Shown here: positions 46,041-54,851 of the stretch, piece after piece
Numbering within the stretch: the stretch's first letter is position 1
Layout of the letters: the number at the start of each line of letters is the position of its first letter
Assembly: GCF_900109605.1 (NCBI RefSeq)
Contig: NZ_FOAM01000004.1
Coordinates: forward strand, 307,642 to 371,641
Origin: Xaviernesmea oryzae
GTDB lineage: Bacteria; Pseudomonadota; Alphaproteobacteria; Rhizobiales; Rhizobiaceae
Reading direction: 5' to 3'
DNA length: 64,000 bases
The notes under the pieces: generated by a model
What the model saw: only the letters and a program-made list of their open reading frames with translations
Told to the model about the DNA's origin: nothing
Database searches by the model: none
Program-made: the position numbers and the translations under genes

Positions 46041-47330
46041 ATGCGCCACGGGTTGAGGTCGCTTTGGCACTCCGGCGTCCGCACGGCCAGGCGCTTTTCG
46101 GGCATCCTGTCCTCGATGGTCTATTCCGGCTCGAATTTCCTGCTGATCTTCCTGCTGCAGAACGAAACCTCGAGGCTGGAATTCGGCATCTTCGCGCTGT
46201 CGCAGGTCTTCCTGCAGCTTGGAATCAGTGTCTGCAACGCCTTGTTCGCAACACCAATCCTGATCTATGCCACCGATAGGGCCGGCTGGCGGGAGAATTT
46301 CGGCAGTTTCTCCAAGGCCAACTGGATCTTTTCCACGCTGTTTGGCGGCGCCAGCGCGCTGATCGCCTATCAGATCGGTGGCGGGCTGCTGTTCTCCGTG
46401 CTGTTCTTCGCGCTCAGCGCCATCAGCTTCATTCGCTGGTTCATCCGCTCGGCGGAGCTGGCGCAGGAAAATTACGATCTCGCGGTTCTGGCCGACATTG
46501 CCTATGGCGTGCTCGTGGCTGGCGGCATCGGCCTCCTGTTTCTCCTCAATCGCATCGACAATGTCTCCGTGACAGTCGTGCAGATCGTCGGCTGCCTGGC
46601 CGCCTTTCCGCTTCTGGCACAGGCAAGCCGTATGAGCCTGACCACGCTCGGCTCCGCCTCCTTCCGCCCCTATCTGAAAAGCCTGAGGGAGCATGGGCGC
46701 TGGGTGCTGCTCGGCGTGTTGACGACGGAGGCGACCGCGAACGCCCATTCCTATCTCGTCGGATTTCTGCTCGGGCCGGTGGCCTATGCGCCGATCGCGG
46801 CCGTGACCCTCTTCTATCGTCCGGTCAACATCGTGATCCAGGCGATGACGCAATATGAACGGCCGCGCATGGCGCACGCGATCGCCGAGGGCAATACCCG
46901 CGAACTGACGCGCTTCGTCAATATTTTCCGCCTGATGTCGCTCGTGGTCTGCGCGTTTAACGCGCTGCTCCTGGCCTCGATTCTCTGGCTGCTGCCCGAC
47001 ATCATCGGCAATGGCGCCTATGATCACAACGAGCTCGTGCTGGCCGCCTCGCTTCTGGCGGCGATCAATCTCGCCCGCGCCCTGCGCGGATCGGAAAGCG
47101 CCGCCTTGCAGGCCGGCGGACACTTCCGTCCGCTCGCCATGGTAACGGTCTACACCTCGCCGATCAGCCTCATCGGCACGGCGCTGATCGTCCTCGTCTT
47201 TCCAACGGCCGATGCGGCGCTATCGCTGATCGGGGTCGCGGCCGGCGAAATCGGGATGTATTACCTCTATTATCTTCTTTACCGCCGGACATTCTGGCGC
47301 AAGGACGCCGCCACCACCGCCTCGGGCTGA
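46041..47330 (+). CDS. Polysaccharide flippase-like membrane protein (MOP/Wzx superfamily), 429 aa
   Basis: An integral membrane protein with about 12 hydrophobic segments, likely moving lipid-linked repeat units across the inner membrane. The start SGILSSMVYSGSNFLLIFLL with a polar-aromatic surround, the charged loops between paired helices (RFVNIFRLMSLVV, then SEAALQAG-like spacing) and the length agree with Wzx-type flippases, though no single diagnostic motif proves it. GGGAG lies 7 nt before the ATG. The downstream glycosyltransferase starts 215 bp later on the same strand. Confidence 0.72.
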   Translation: MRHGLRSLWHSGVRTARRFSGILSSMVYSGSNFLLIFLLQNETSRLEFGIFALSQVFLQLGISVCNALFATPILIYATDRAGWRENFGSFSKANWIFSTLFGGASALIAYQIGGGLLFSVLFFALSAISFIRWFIRSAELAQENYDLAVLADIAYGVLVAGGIGLLFLLNRIDNVSVTVVQIVGCLAAFPLLAQASRMSLTTLGSASFRPYLKSLREHGRWVLLGVLTTEATANAHSYLVGFLLGPVAYAPIAAVTLFYRPVNIVIQAMTQYERPRMAHAIAEGNTRELTRFVNIFRLMSLVVCAFNALLLASILWLLPDIIGNGAYDHNELVLAASLLAAINLARALRGSESAALQAGGHFRPLAMVTVYTSPISLIGTALIVLVFPTADAALSLIGVAAGEIGMYYLYYLLYRRTFWRKDAATTASG

Positions 47331-47545
47331 ACCGCATCCCGGCTTTTCCATGAAAGCCGCTTTTGGATCGTCGCGATGGCGCTAGGCGCTTGACCTGAAG
47401 GCTTCAGGTCGCGCATGCCTATGTAAGGCATTTGTTTAATTATTCGCAGCCACGGCCTGCCACGGCGGCATTATCATCCGCCGCGGGCTTTATTGCACTG
47501 CAGCAATATGATAGTGGAACGCTCCTAACCTTCAAGGAGACTCGC
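47331..47545. other. Short intergenic region with a locus-motif copy
   Basis: 215 bp carrying a motif copy (47494-47505) 40 nt before the next start codon. The motif overlaps the palindromic ATTGC-ACTGCA-GCAAT. This makes it likely that the glycosyltransferase at 47546 begins a new transcript. Confidence 0.45.
47494..47505 (+). promoter_or_regulatory. Exopolysaccharide-locus motif, copy 5 (11/12)
   Basis: TGCACTGCAGCA, one mismatch to TGCAnYGCAACA, within the inverted repeat ATTGC/GCAAT. It lies 40 nt before the glycosyltransferase start at 47546. Confidence 0.45.
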
Positions 47546-48385
47546 ATGGGGCTCAAATCCGTCATCAAGCCTTTGTTCTACAAGGGGCTTGAAGCCACGG
47601 TCCATATGCGGTGGCGCCTTCGCCGGAAAGGCCGCGCCCATGGGCTGCCTTCGCCGCTGGTCATCTCGCTGACGTCCTATCCCAAACGCTACGACGTTCT
47701 CGCGCTGACGCTGAAAACGCTGATGACGCAGAGCGTTGCGGCCGACGCGGTCGTGCTGTGGATTGCCGATGGCGATCTGGATGCGCTTCCGGCCGATGTT
47801 CGCGCCCTCGAGCAGAATGGGCTGATCATTCGCGGCACCGACGATCTTCGGTCTTACAAGAAGATCATCCCGGCCCTTCAGACCTATCCGGATTCGATTA
47901 TCGTGACGGCGGACGACGACGTCTATTATCCCGGCTATTGGCTGAAGGATTTCGTGACGCAGTATCGCCCCGGCGTTCCGGAAGTGCTGTGCTATCGCGC
48001 CCATCGCATGAAGCATGTCGGAGACCGGCTGGCGCCTTACGATCAATGGCAGTTCGAGATTCCCGATCCGACCGATGATGCCGACATCTTCTTCACCGGC
48101 GTTGGCGGCGTGCTGTATCCGCCCGGCGTGCTGCATCCCGATGTGACCAATCTTGAGCGCCTGAAGGCGCTCTGCCCGACCACAGACGATGTCTGGCTCA
48201 ACTGGATGACCCGTCTGAACGGCGCGACGATCCGAAAGATCGGCAAGAAGATCCGCTTTTACGAATGGCCTGGCTCGCAAGGCGTCGCCTTGCAGAACAG
48301 CAACCGCGGCTTCAGCGGCGGCAATGACGAGCAGATCGCTCAGATCGTCAAGCACTATGGCCTGATAGGGGTAGCAAAGCCTTGA
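47546..48385 (+). CDS. Glycosyltransferase (GT-A fold, family not assigned), 279 aa
   Basis: A probable polysaccharide glycosyltransferase. After a basic N-terminus (WRLRRKGRAHG) comes a nucleotide-sugar-binding strand LVISLTSYPKRYDVLALTLK, and IIVTADDDVYYP near residue 125 supplies a DDD metal-binding motif. FFTGVGGVLYPPGVLHP and the acidic TTDDVWLNWMTRL could form the acceptor side. AAGGAGA lies 7 nt before the ATG. The gene is followed immediately by the flippase at 48382, whose TTG start overlaps this stop codon. Confidence 0.78.
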   Translation: MGLKSVIKPLFYKGLEATVHMRWRLRRKGRAHGLPSPLVISLTSYPKRYDVLALTLKTLMTQSVAADAVVLWIADGDLDALPADVRALEQNGLIIRGTDDLRSYKKIIPALQTYPDSIIVTADDDVYYPGYWLKDFVTQYRPGVPEVLCYRAHRMKHVGDRLAPYDQWQFEIPDPTDDADIFFTGVGGVLYPPGVLHPDVTNLERLKALCPTTDDVWLNWMTRLNGATIRKIGKKIRFYEWPGSQGVALQNSNRGFSGGNDEQIAQIVKHYGLIGVAKP

Positions 48386-49842
48386 GCAAGACAGAACAGG
48401 CTTTCAGCGCGATCCGCTGGAACAGTCTCATCACCTTTACCCGCGTCATCCTTCAGACGCTGCAGCTACTCGTCTTGACGCGGCTGATCGAGCCGGCAGA
48501 TTTCGGCGTGATGGCCATGGTGCTCAGTGTCACCGCCTTCATCCAGTTCTTTGCCGATCTCGGCGTCAGCACGACCATCATCTACAGTCAGAATATCTCC
48601 AAGCAGGCACTGTCGACGCTCTATTGGCTTAATGTCGGCACCGGCGCCCTGCTCTCGGTGCTGGTCTGGTTCCTCAGCGACACCGTGGCGGACTTCTATA
48701 AGACGCCGGCGCTCGCATGGCCACTGGCTTTGGCCGGCCTGTCCTTCTTCTTCCTGTCGCTGGGCCAGCAATATAAGGTGCTTGGCGAAAAGCGGCTGGC
48801 CTTCAAAGAGATTTCGATCTCGGAACTGAGCTCCGCCCTGCTCAGCACCAGCCTGACCATCGGCGCCGCCTTTTTCGGCTTCGGCGTTTATTCGCTTGTC
48901 ATCGGCGTCGTCTCGCTCGCTTTGTTCAACAGCCTGTTCTATTTCCTCTTTGCCCGTGGCGGCTGGCTGCCCTCGCTGACCTTCAAGTTCCGAGAGGCAC
49001 TGCCCTATATGAAGGGCGGAATGTATCTGCTGGGAACGACGCTTTCCAACACGCTGACGGTCCAGGCCGACATCATCATTCTCGGCCGCCTCGTCGGCGA
49101 GACCGCACTCGGCTTCTACTCCGTGCCGCGCGAGCTCAGCCTCAAGCTGATGTATGCCACCAATCCGATCATCACGCGCGTCGGCACGGCGATCATGGCC
49201 AATGCGCAGAACGACAAGACACTGCTGCGCAGGATCTACCTCTCGACGATCCTGATGACGTCTTCGGTCAACTTCCCGATCTATGGCGCCATGGCGATCT
49301 TCCGCCACGAAACGATCGACGTCGTGTTCGGCGCGCGCTGGGCCGCCTCTGCCGATCTGCTGGGTGTCCTTGCCGTCTGGGGCATGTTTCGCTCATTGGG
49401 CTCGCCGGTCGGCAGTCTCTTCTATGGCACTGGCCAGGTTCGCATGGCCTTGGCGCAAAGCCTCCTCGTGGCGCTCCTCATCGTTCCCACCATCTATATT
49501 GGCGGACACTGGGGCACGATCGGCGCCGCCACCGCACTTGCTGCGTTCTATTTCTGCTTCATTTTCGCGCTATGGCCATTTGTCATCAAGCCTTTGACCG
49601 GTGCCGGGCTCTGGGAATACACGCGACAGTGGCTTGTGCCGTTGATACTTGTAGCGATAGCTTCCGCCTTGGCGCTTGTAGCTGCTTCGCCGTTCGAACT
49701 CAGTCTTGTTCGCCTTGTCGTAGGGGTTGCGACAGGCGGTATTATCTACCTTGGACTGAGTTGGTTCTTCAATCGGGAATGGTGCAACGCGATTCTTCGA
49801 CTGACGGGGTTGAACAAGCGACTATTTGCGCGTCAGGCCTAG
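48382..49842 (+). CDS. Wzx/WzxC-like lipopolysaccharide/exopolysaccharide flippase, 486 aa
   Basis: A MOP-superfamily flippase of the TuaB/WzxC type. About 12-14 helices are visible, and the N-terminal RWNSLITFTRVILQTLQLLVLTRLIEPADFGVMAM is very typical of this group, as is QADIIILGRLVGETALGFYSVP in the middle. The start is a TTG at 48382 overlapping the preceding stop codon (TTGA), with AGGGG about 11 nt upstream. It is the second flippase of the locus and the more typical one. A terminator-like hairpin follows directly. Confidence 0.9.
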   Translation: MSKTEQAFSAIRWNSLITFTRVILQTLQLLVLTRLIEPADFGVMAMVLSVTAFIQFFADLGVSTTIIYSQNISKQALSTLYWLNVGTGALLSVLVWFLSDTVADFYKTPALAWPLALAGLSFFFLSLGQQYKVLGEKRLAFKEISISELSSALLSTSLTIGAAFFGFGVYSLVIGVVSLALFNSLFYFLFARGGWLPSLTFKFREALPYMKGGMYLLGTTLSNTLTVQADIIILGRLVGETALGFYSVPRELSLKLMYATNPIITRVGTAIMANAQNDKTLLRRIYLSTILMTSSVNFPIYGAMAIFRHETIDVVFGARWAASADLLGVLAVWGMFRSLGSPVGSLFYGTGQVRMALAQSLLVALLIVPTIYIGGHWGTIGAATALAAFYFCFIFALWPFVIKPLTGAGLWEYTRQWLVPLILVAIASALALVAASPFELSLVRLVVGVATGGIIYLGLSWFFNREWCNAILRLTGLNKRLFARQA

Positions 49843-49852
49843 CTATTGCTAT

Positions 49853-49882
49853 GCCGCTATTCTTCGTGAATAGCGGCCTTGT
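49853..49882 (+). terminator. Terminator-like hairpin after the second flippase
   Basis: GCCGCTATTC (49853-49862) and GAATAGCGGC (49868-49877) form a perfect 10-bp stem with loop TTCGT, followed by CTTGTCTT. It begins 11 nt past the flippase stop codon. The next glycosyltransferase on the same strand starts 110 nt later, so this splits or attenuates the cluster. Confidence 0.7.
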
Positions 49883-49991
49883 CTTACGCTATCGCGCGCC
49901 GGACTTTTGAAACGGTCCAGAGGACGACTGGATCGGCAACACGAGCAGCAAGGCTGCTTTGGACACGCCAGAATCAATGAGGAGGCGACTG

Positions 49992-50903
49992 ATGCCGCTT
50001 TTTTCCGTGGTCATTCCTCTTTACAATAGAAGATCGGTTATTGCCGCCACGATCGATTCCGTGCTGCAGCAGACCTTTCAGGACTTCGAGATCGTCATCA
50101 TCGATGATGGGTCGAAGGATCAGCCCGAGGATGTGATCAACGCTATCAAGGATCCGCGCATCCGCTTGATCCGGCAGCCGAATGCGGGTGGAAGCGCTGC
50201 GCGCAACCACGGCATCGATGAAGCCAGGGGCGAATTCATCGCTTTTCTCGATTCCGATGACGAGTTTCTCCCCGACCACTTGAGCGCGGCGAAGACGGCC
50301 CTAGATCAGGCTCCGGGCAAGAACACGGTCGTCTATTCGCCCGTCATCGTTGACCGCGGTGGCGGAAAGACCTTCATCAAGCCGCCTCGCGCCATCCGGC
50401 CGGATGAGGAAATGGCCGACTATGTGATGAGCGACCGTGGCTTTGTGCAGACGAGTGGACTGATCGTGCCAACGGAGATCGCCCGCAAGGTGAAATACCG
50501 GCTGGGCATGCCTTTCGGACAGGATACGGACTTTGCCATCCGGCTTTTTGCCGCTGGCTGCCAATTTAAAATGACCGAGCGGCCGACCGTCGTATGGAAC
50601 GATATTGCCGATCCGGGTCGCGTTTCCGCCTCCCGCAAGGGCAACAGAGTCATGGGCTGGCTTGAGGAAATGAAACCTTTTATTTCCCGTCGCGCTTATC
50701 TCGGCTATAGAGGATGGCATGTGGCAAAGGGCTTGGCGCCGACTAACCCTTTACTAGCCATAAAATATTATTTTATTGCATTAACGTCGGGCTGCTATTC
50801 ACCAAAGCTCGCTCTTGCTGTATTCCTGCAGATAGTTATGCCGGAGAGCTTATACAGGCAATTCTCGGATTTCGTCATCGATAGAGCGCGACAACTGACT
50901 TGA
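49992..50903 (+). CDS. Glycosyltransferase family 2, first of a tandem pair, 303 aa
   Basis: Adds a sugar during repeat-unit assembly. FSVVIPLYNRRSVIAATIDS, FEIVIIDDGSKD and FIAFLDSDDEFLPDHL give the GT2 fold with its DSDD metal site. The later GQDTDFAIRL carries the acidic catalytic residue region. The start at 49992 is set by GGAGGCGACTG directly before the ATG. The protein is closely similar over its whole length to the product of the next gene (shared SPVIVDRG, TFIKPPRA, RGFVQTSGL, AYLGYRGWH), so the pair arose by duplication. Confidence 0.9.
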   Translation: MPLFSVVIPLYNRRSVIAATIDSVLQQTFQDFEIVIIDDGSKDQPEDVINAIKDPRIRLIRQPNAGGSAARNHGIDEARGEFIAFLDSDDEFLPDHLSAAKTALDQAPGKNTVVYSPVIVDRGGGKTFIKPPRAIRPDEEMADYVMSDRGFVQTSGLIVPTEIARKVKYRLGMPFGQDTDFAIRLFAAGCQFKMTERPTVVWNDIADPGRVSASRKGNRVMGWLEEMKPFISRRAYLGYRGWHVAKGLAPTNPLLAIKYYFIALTSGCYSPKLALAVFLQIVMPESLYRQFSDFVIDRARQLT

Positions 50904-51865
50904 GCAACAATCAGAGACCATATTTCTCCGTTGTGATCCCGGTTTATAACCGGGCAAGCCTTGTTGAGAAAACGATCCGGTCGGTTTTGAATCAAACCTT
51001 TACCGACTTCGAAATCGTTATTGTCGATGATGGCTCAAAGGACAATGTGGCCGAGGTGATTGGCAATATTCCCGATGAGCGGATCCGCTTCATCAGCGTG
51101 CCCAATCAGGGGGCCAGCACGGCCCGGAATATCGGTGTCGATAATTCGAACGGGCTTTACATCGCCTTCCTGGATTCTGACGACTTCTTCCTGCCTGAGC
51201 ATCTGGCGACGATGAAGGCGGTTCTCGACGCCGAACCTGATGTGGCGGTCTATTCGCCCGTCATCGTCGACCGAGGACGTGGGCGCACCTTTATCAAGCC
51301 GCCCCGAGCCCTGCGGCCGGGCGAGAACATGGCTCGATATCTCATCAATGATCGCGGCTTCGTCCAGACAAGCGGCTTGGTCTTGCCGATCGAGCGCGCC
51401 AAGCGGGTGCGCTACAGGCGCGATGCCGGCTTTGGTGACGACACGGATTTCGCAATCCGCCTTCAACTGGATGGATGTGAATTTCGCATGCTGGAGAGGC
51501 CAACCGTTATCTGGGTCGATGATGTCGGCCACACACGCCTGTCGATATCGGGCCCGATGATCGAGAGTTTCCCATGGCTGGAAGACCTCAAGGACAAGAT
51601 CCCCAAACAAGCCTATCTCGGCTATCGTGGCTGGCATTTGGCCAAAAAAGTCGCGTCCCGCAATTTCTTTCGCGCTCAGCTCATGTATTGGCAGGCCGTT
51701 TTCAGCGGAGCCTTTTCCCCCCGCCTCGCCATGGTGGTTTTCCTGCAGATCGTTCTGCCGGATTCTCTCTACCGCTGGCTCGCCAATCGCGGGATCATGC
51801 TGGCGAAATATACGGGTGCAGCCGCTGTTTTGCGACATCTTCGCAAGCAGCCCCACAATTCCTGA
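50900..51865 (+). CDS. Glycosyltransferase family 2, second of a tandem pair, 321 aa
   Basis: Paralogue of the preceding gene. YFSVVIPVYNRASLVEKTIR, FEIVIVDDGSKDNVAEVIG and YIAFLDSDDFFLPEHL are the GT2 nucleotide-sugar and metal-binding parts; GDDTDFAIRLQLDG is the catalytic-acid region. The start is a TTG overlapping the preceding stop codon (TTGA), with no clear ribosome binding site, so it probably depends on translation of its neighbour. It differs mainly at the N-terminus and C-terminal 40 residues, which may reflect different acceptors. Confidence 0.9.
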   Translation: MSNNQRPYFSVVIPVYNRASLVEKTIRSVLNQTFTDFEIVIVDDGSKDNVAEVIGNIPDERIRFISVPNQGASTARNIGVDNSNGLYIAFLDSDDFFLPEHLATMKAVLDAEPDVAVYSPVIVDRGRGRTFIKPPRALRPGENMARYLINDRGFVQTSGLVLPIERAKRVRYRRDAGFGDDTDFAIRLQLDGCEFRMLERPTVIWVDDVGHTRLSISGPMIESFPWLEDLKDKIPKQAYLGYRGWHLAKKVASRNFFRAQLMYWQAVFSGAFSPRLAMVVFLQIVLPDSLYRWLANRGIMLAKYTGAAAVLRHLRKQPHNS

Positions 51866-52524
51866 TCACGCGACGAGCTCGCGCTGATACTTCAGCTCTT
51901 GCGCGCTCGATAGCTTACCACTAGGTAGATTCCGCCTGCATTGATGACGCACATCGATCTCAATCACAGCCGCTTGCACTTGCTATAGCCGCCTGTCATG
52001 GCAGTACCTGCACCATCGAGACCAGTGTAGCATCCAAATCAACAGTCAGTTCAAGTGATTCGCTTATTCACAGGAAAATGTTTAAAGTAAAAAGCACATG
52101 TTTGCAACCTCGATAGGTGCATAATACAACCTGTGAAATAGAGGATTTTCGGTTACGTCGCAAGGTTTAATATAACCATGCTTTGGTTGATTGCGACGGA
52201 GATTACACGCGTCCGCGCGAGCAGCGACCAGCATCGCTCTGTTCGACCGCGCGTGAGGTTAAATGCTGCGCCGCTGATGATGGAGCTCAACAGTCTAAGC
52301 CATCCCGCCGAGCGTCGGATTGAGGAGCATGGACCTCCACCGATCCTGCCCGCCATCACGTACCCTCGCATGAACTGGAGAGATCGCACTGACAGTCAGG
52401 CAGCTGCTTTATGGATATGATCGAGGGGTGGCACAGCAGCCCTCCTCAGCTTGGCGACAACGGCGCTAAGTGCGCGGCATGACAACCTGTCGTCTCCAGC
52501 ATCAAAAAGCGGTCCTGACGCCTC
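51866..52524. other. Intergenic region with AT-rich structured segment
   Basis: About 660 bp between converging glycosyltransferase genes. The part 52020-52190 is markedly AT-rich. It contains an 8-bp inverted repeat CGTCGCAA (52156-52163) / TTGCGACG (52191-52198) enclosing GGTTTAATATAACC and a second AACC/GGTT pair. A short open frame near 52178-52420 has no recognised similarity; it could be a remnant of a lost gene or insertion sequence. Confidence 0.45.
52156..52198. repeat. Nested inverted repeat in an AT-rich segment
   Basis: Outer arms CGTCGCAA (52156-52163) and TTGCGACG (52191-52198) are perfect. Inside lie GGTT (52164-52167), AACC (52174-52177) and GGTT (52185-52188), which can form alternative stems. 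It may be a transcript hairpin or protein-binding site. Confidence 0.5.
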
Positions 52525-53412
52525 TCAGCGGCCAAGAGCGCGTTTCGCCGCACGAAGATAATGCGGCCAGCCGTGACGGGCGTAATGAATGGCGAGACGG
52601 CCCCGGTCGAACGCACTGAGCGCCCCGTTGCGCCCGTAGGTCGCGACCTTCAGATAGGGCCAACTCAACACGTTGGCGCCGGCGAAATGGCAGATAGCAG
52701 GCGCGACGACCTGGCCATATTTCTTGAAGCGAAAATTGCTGAAATCCGCGCTCATCTCGAAGGGGCCGTTGATGCCGATCGGGGTGCGCATCAGCGTGCC
52801 CTTGTCATCATAGAGATCGGTCAATCCCAGCGCCGACAGCGCCAGGGCGAACAAGGTCTCATCGCCCACTTCGCCGCCTGACGGATTTTGCAGACCGAGA
52901 CTCCCTACGTCCTTCAGCAAAGCGCGGGCTTTCTCGAAGACAGCCTGCGATTTCTCGCTCCTGTCGAAATAGTAGATGCCGCCGTTAAACTTCGGATAAA
53001 GCGATCCGTTGACGGCAGCCAGCGCCAGACCGATGTCCTTGACCCAGCCGTCTTCATCGCGGTCGCCCGCCTTGAGATAACGCTCGCAAACAGGGGTGAA
53101 AGAATAGGCCTGCAGCGCGGCCAGATGATCCTCGAAAGGCCGACCGACAATGCAATCGGAGTCGATGAACATCGTCTTTTCAAACGGTGAATAGGCGTCG
53201 AGCCACACCTTTTGAATAAAGCCGCCACCCTTGTTGCGGTCGATCGGGACGACATGATCGAACAGGCCGGGGGGCAAAGACGTTCCGTCGGTGACCAGCG
53301 CCACGGGATAATGGGGCATGTGCCGCTTGAGTGAAATCGCCAAATCGACCGCCTGATCAATATAGCGTGCCTTACCAAAGGCCAGGATCAGAAACCCGAA
53401 CTTCTCGATCAT
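52525..53412 (-). CDS. Glycosyltransferase family 8-like protein, 295 aa
   Basis: A probable retaining glycosyltransferase. MIEKFGFLILAFGKARYIDQAVDLAISL resembles the GT8 start, TMFIDSDCIV near residue 85 gives the DxD-type metal site, and KFNGGIYYFDRSE matches the family FNxG block. The late GDETLFALALSALGL and AICHFAG fit the acceptor and substrate side. The start at 53412 has GAGGAA 7 nt upstream; a TTG at 53427 overlapping the ligase stop codon is an alternative. It follows the polymerase gene by 11 bp and is clearly co-transcribed with it. Confidence 0.8.
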   Translation of the reverse strand: MIEKFGFLILAFGKARYIDQAVDLAISLKRHMPHYPVALVTDGTSLPPGLFDHVVPIDRNKGGGFIQKVWLDAYSPFEKTMFIDSDCIVGRPFEDHLAALQAYSFTPVCERYLKAGDRDEDGWVKDIGLALAAVNGSLYPKFNGGIYYFDRSEKSQAVFEKARALLKDVGSLGLQNPSGGEVGDETLFALALSALGLTDLYDDKGTLMRTPIGINGPFEMSADFSNFRFKKYGQVVAPAICHFAGANVLSWPYLKVATYGRNGALSAFDRGRLAIHYARHGWPHYLRAAKRALGR

Positions 53413-53423
53413 CTGACTTTTCC

Positions 53424-54851
53424 TCAAAATTTCGAAATGGTGTCTAGGTTCATCTTGGCCAGTGAAACCGGTTGGGCGCCAGCGGGCATCGGCAGCCGCA
53501 TGCGCGCGCGCATCCGACGCGCGCTGTTGTTCAACAGCGTGCGCGTGCGCGTCGCAACCTCTTCCTTGTAGAGCTGCGTCACGATCAAAATCGACGAGAA
53601 GTAGACCACCCAGATCTCGCGGTCCCGGGTGAAAAGCTGGGTCTCCATGAAGTTGTCGAGAACGCCGAAGAGCCAGATCGCGAAGAGCGCTGAGACGGCG
53701 CCTCTATACGAGGAGTTCAGCATGCGCATGAAAACAAGGAACGGACCGACCACAGCAAACCAGACTGCCATCACCAAGCCGATGATGCCTGTCGTTGCAA
53801 ATAGCTCCAGATACCCGTTGTGTGAATGCGAAATGAATTCGAGATAGGGAAAGCGCGCCCACATCATGATGGGCGGCGGCTCACCAACGCCCCAGAGCGA
53901 ACTGTATCCGACACCCTTCCAGAAATTATCCATCCCGGCATCATAGGCGGCCTGCCAAATTGCGACACGTCCCGTAAAGGCTTCGGGATCTGAGAACAGG
54001 CGTACCAGCGCATCCGCATAACCAAATGCCATGCCAGCGCCTCCCGCGATCGCAAGCACGACGAGCGTACCCACCAGAAGCCGAAAACGGATATCGGAGC
54101 AAGCAAGACGGAACAACAAGGAGATGGCGAAAACGACCAGGAAGAGGCCCATGGCTGTTTTAGCCTTGCTGCCGAGAAGGAAAAACACGGAGCACGAGAA
54201 AAGAAACCAGTGCATGCGGTGGCCCTTCGAAAGACCAAGATGCAAAAACATCATCGCCGCCATCGAAACAACAGGTCCTGCCGTATTTTTATGAATGAAG
54301 ATTCCACGCCAGCCGCCAGCAATGCCCTGGTCCATCTCCGTCATAGGATGACGTCCGACGGAGGGGACGAGAAAGACGCAGATAATTGATAGAATAATGC
54401 AGATACCAAGAGAAATATAAAGCGCTCTGATCGAGCGCCCAGGACCCAAGAGATCCACAACGAATGCAAGGCTGAAAAACACGAAGACGAGCAGAATGGC
54501 TCGCCGGAAGGAAACATTCGGCGCAAATGCCCAGGAGCTGGTCATCACGATCCAGCCGATAAGTAAAATAGGGATGATCCCAAGAGATTTGGGCAGCGAC
54601 AGCCCTCGCTTCATTAGCCACAGCGCTGTCAGCAACCCGAAGAGGAAGGTGTAACCGATCTGCTTACCAAGGTCGCCGCTCTCGACGGCTGCCGCGTTCA
54701 ATGCACGAGCCGATTCCGAATCCGCCTCGCCGGTCGCGAAGCGCACCATGACCAGAAGGAAGAAGCCGACGGCCAGGAAGTCGATCTTGTCCATGCCGGC
54801 GAAGAAGTTGCCGGCCGCCGCGGAGGGCACCTTATGGGCTATGCGGGCCAT
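53424..54851 (-). CDS. O-antigen ligase/Wzy-like polymerase, 475 aa
   Basis: Inner-membrane protein of the Wzy_C family, likely polymerising or ligating repeat units on the periplasmic side. About 11-12 helices are visible. The characteristic GGWRGIFIHKN segment near residue 185 and SHSHNGYLELFATTGIIGL near 335 (a large periplasmic loop) mark the family, together with the R-G-x-W-x-x-A-like GRVAIWQAAYDAG. The start at 54851 has GAGGTG 6 nt upstream. It leads an operon with the GT8-like gene. A locus-motif copy lies 155 nt upstream. Confidence 0.9.
   Translation of the reverse strand: MARIAHKVPSAAAGNFFAGMDKIDFLAVGFFLLVMVRFATGEADSESARALNAAAVESGDLGKQIGYTFLFGLLTALWLMKRGLSLPKSLGIIPILLIGWIVMTSSWAFAPNVSFRRAILLVFVFFSLAFVVDLLGPGRSIRALYISLGICIILSIICVFLVPSVGRHPMTEMDQGIAGGWRGIFIHKNTAGPVVSMAAMMFLHLGLSKGHRMHWFLFSCSVFFLLGSKAKTAMGLFLVVFAISLLFRLACSDIRFRLLVGTLVVLAIAGGAGMAFGYADALVRLFSDPEAFTGRVAIWQAAYDAGMDNFWKGVGYSSLWGVGEPPPIMMWARFPYLEFISHSHNGYLELFATTGIIGLVMAVWFAVVGPFLVFMRMLNSSYRGAVSALFAIWLFGVLDNFMETQLFTRDREIWVVYFSSILIVTQLYKEEVATRTRTLLNNSARRMRARMRLPMPAGAQPVSLAKMNLDTISKF

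Noticed and set aside
45606..47123. A 505-codon minus-strand frame opposite the first flippase
   Set aside because: Composition is Gln/Arg/Glu-rich and without motifs, while the plus strand encodes a membrane protein with a good ribosome binding site.
52105..52120. TTTGCAACCT as another copy of the locus motif
   Set aside because: Only the GCAAC core matches; the left half of the consensus is absent.
52153..52420. Short frames on both strands as an insertion-sequence remnant
   Set aside because: I could not match them to any transposase, and no terminal inverted repeats or target duplications were visible. Kept only as a note on the AT-rich island.
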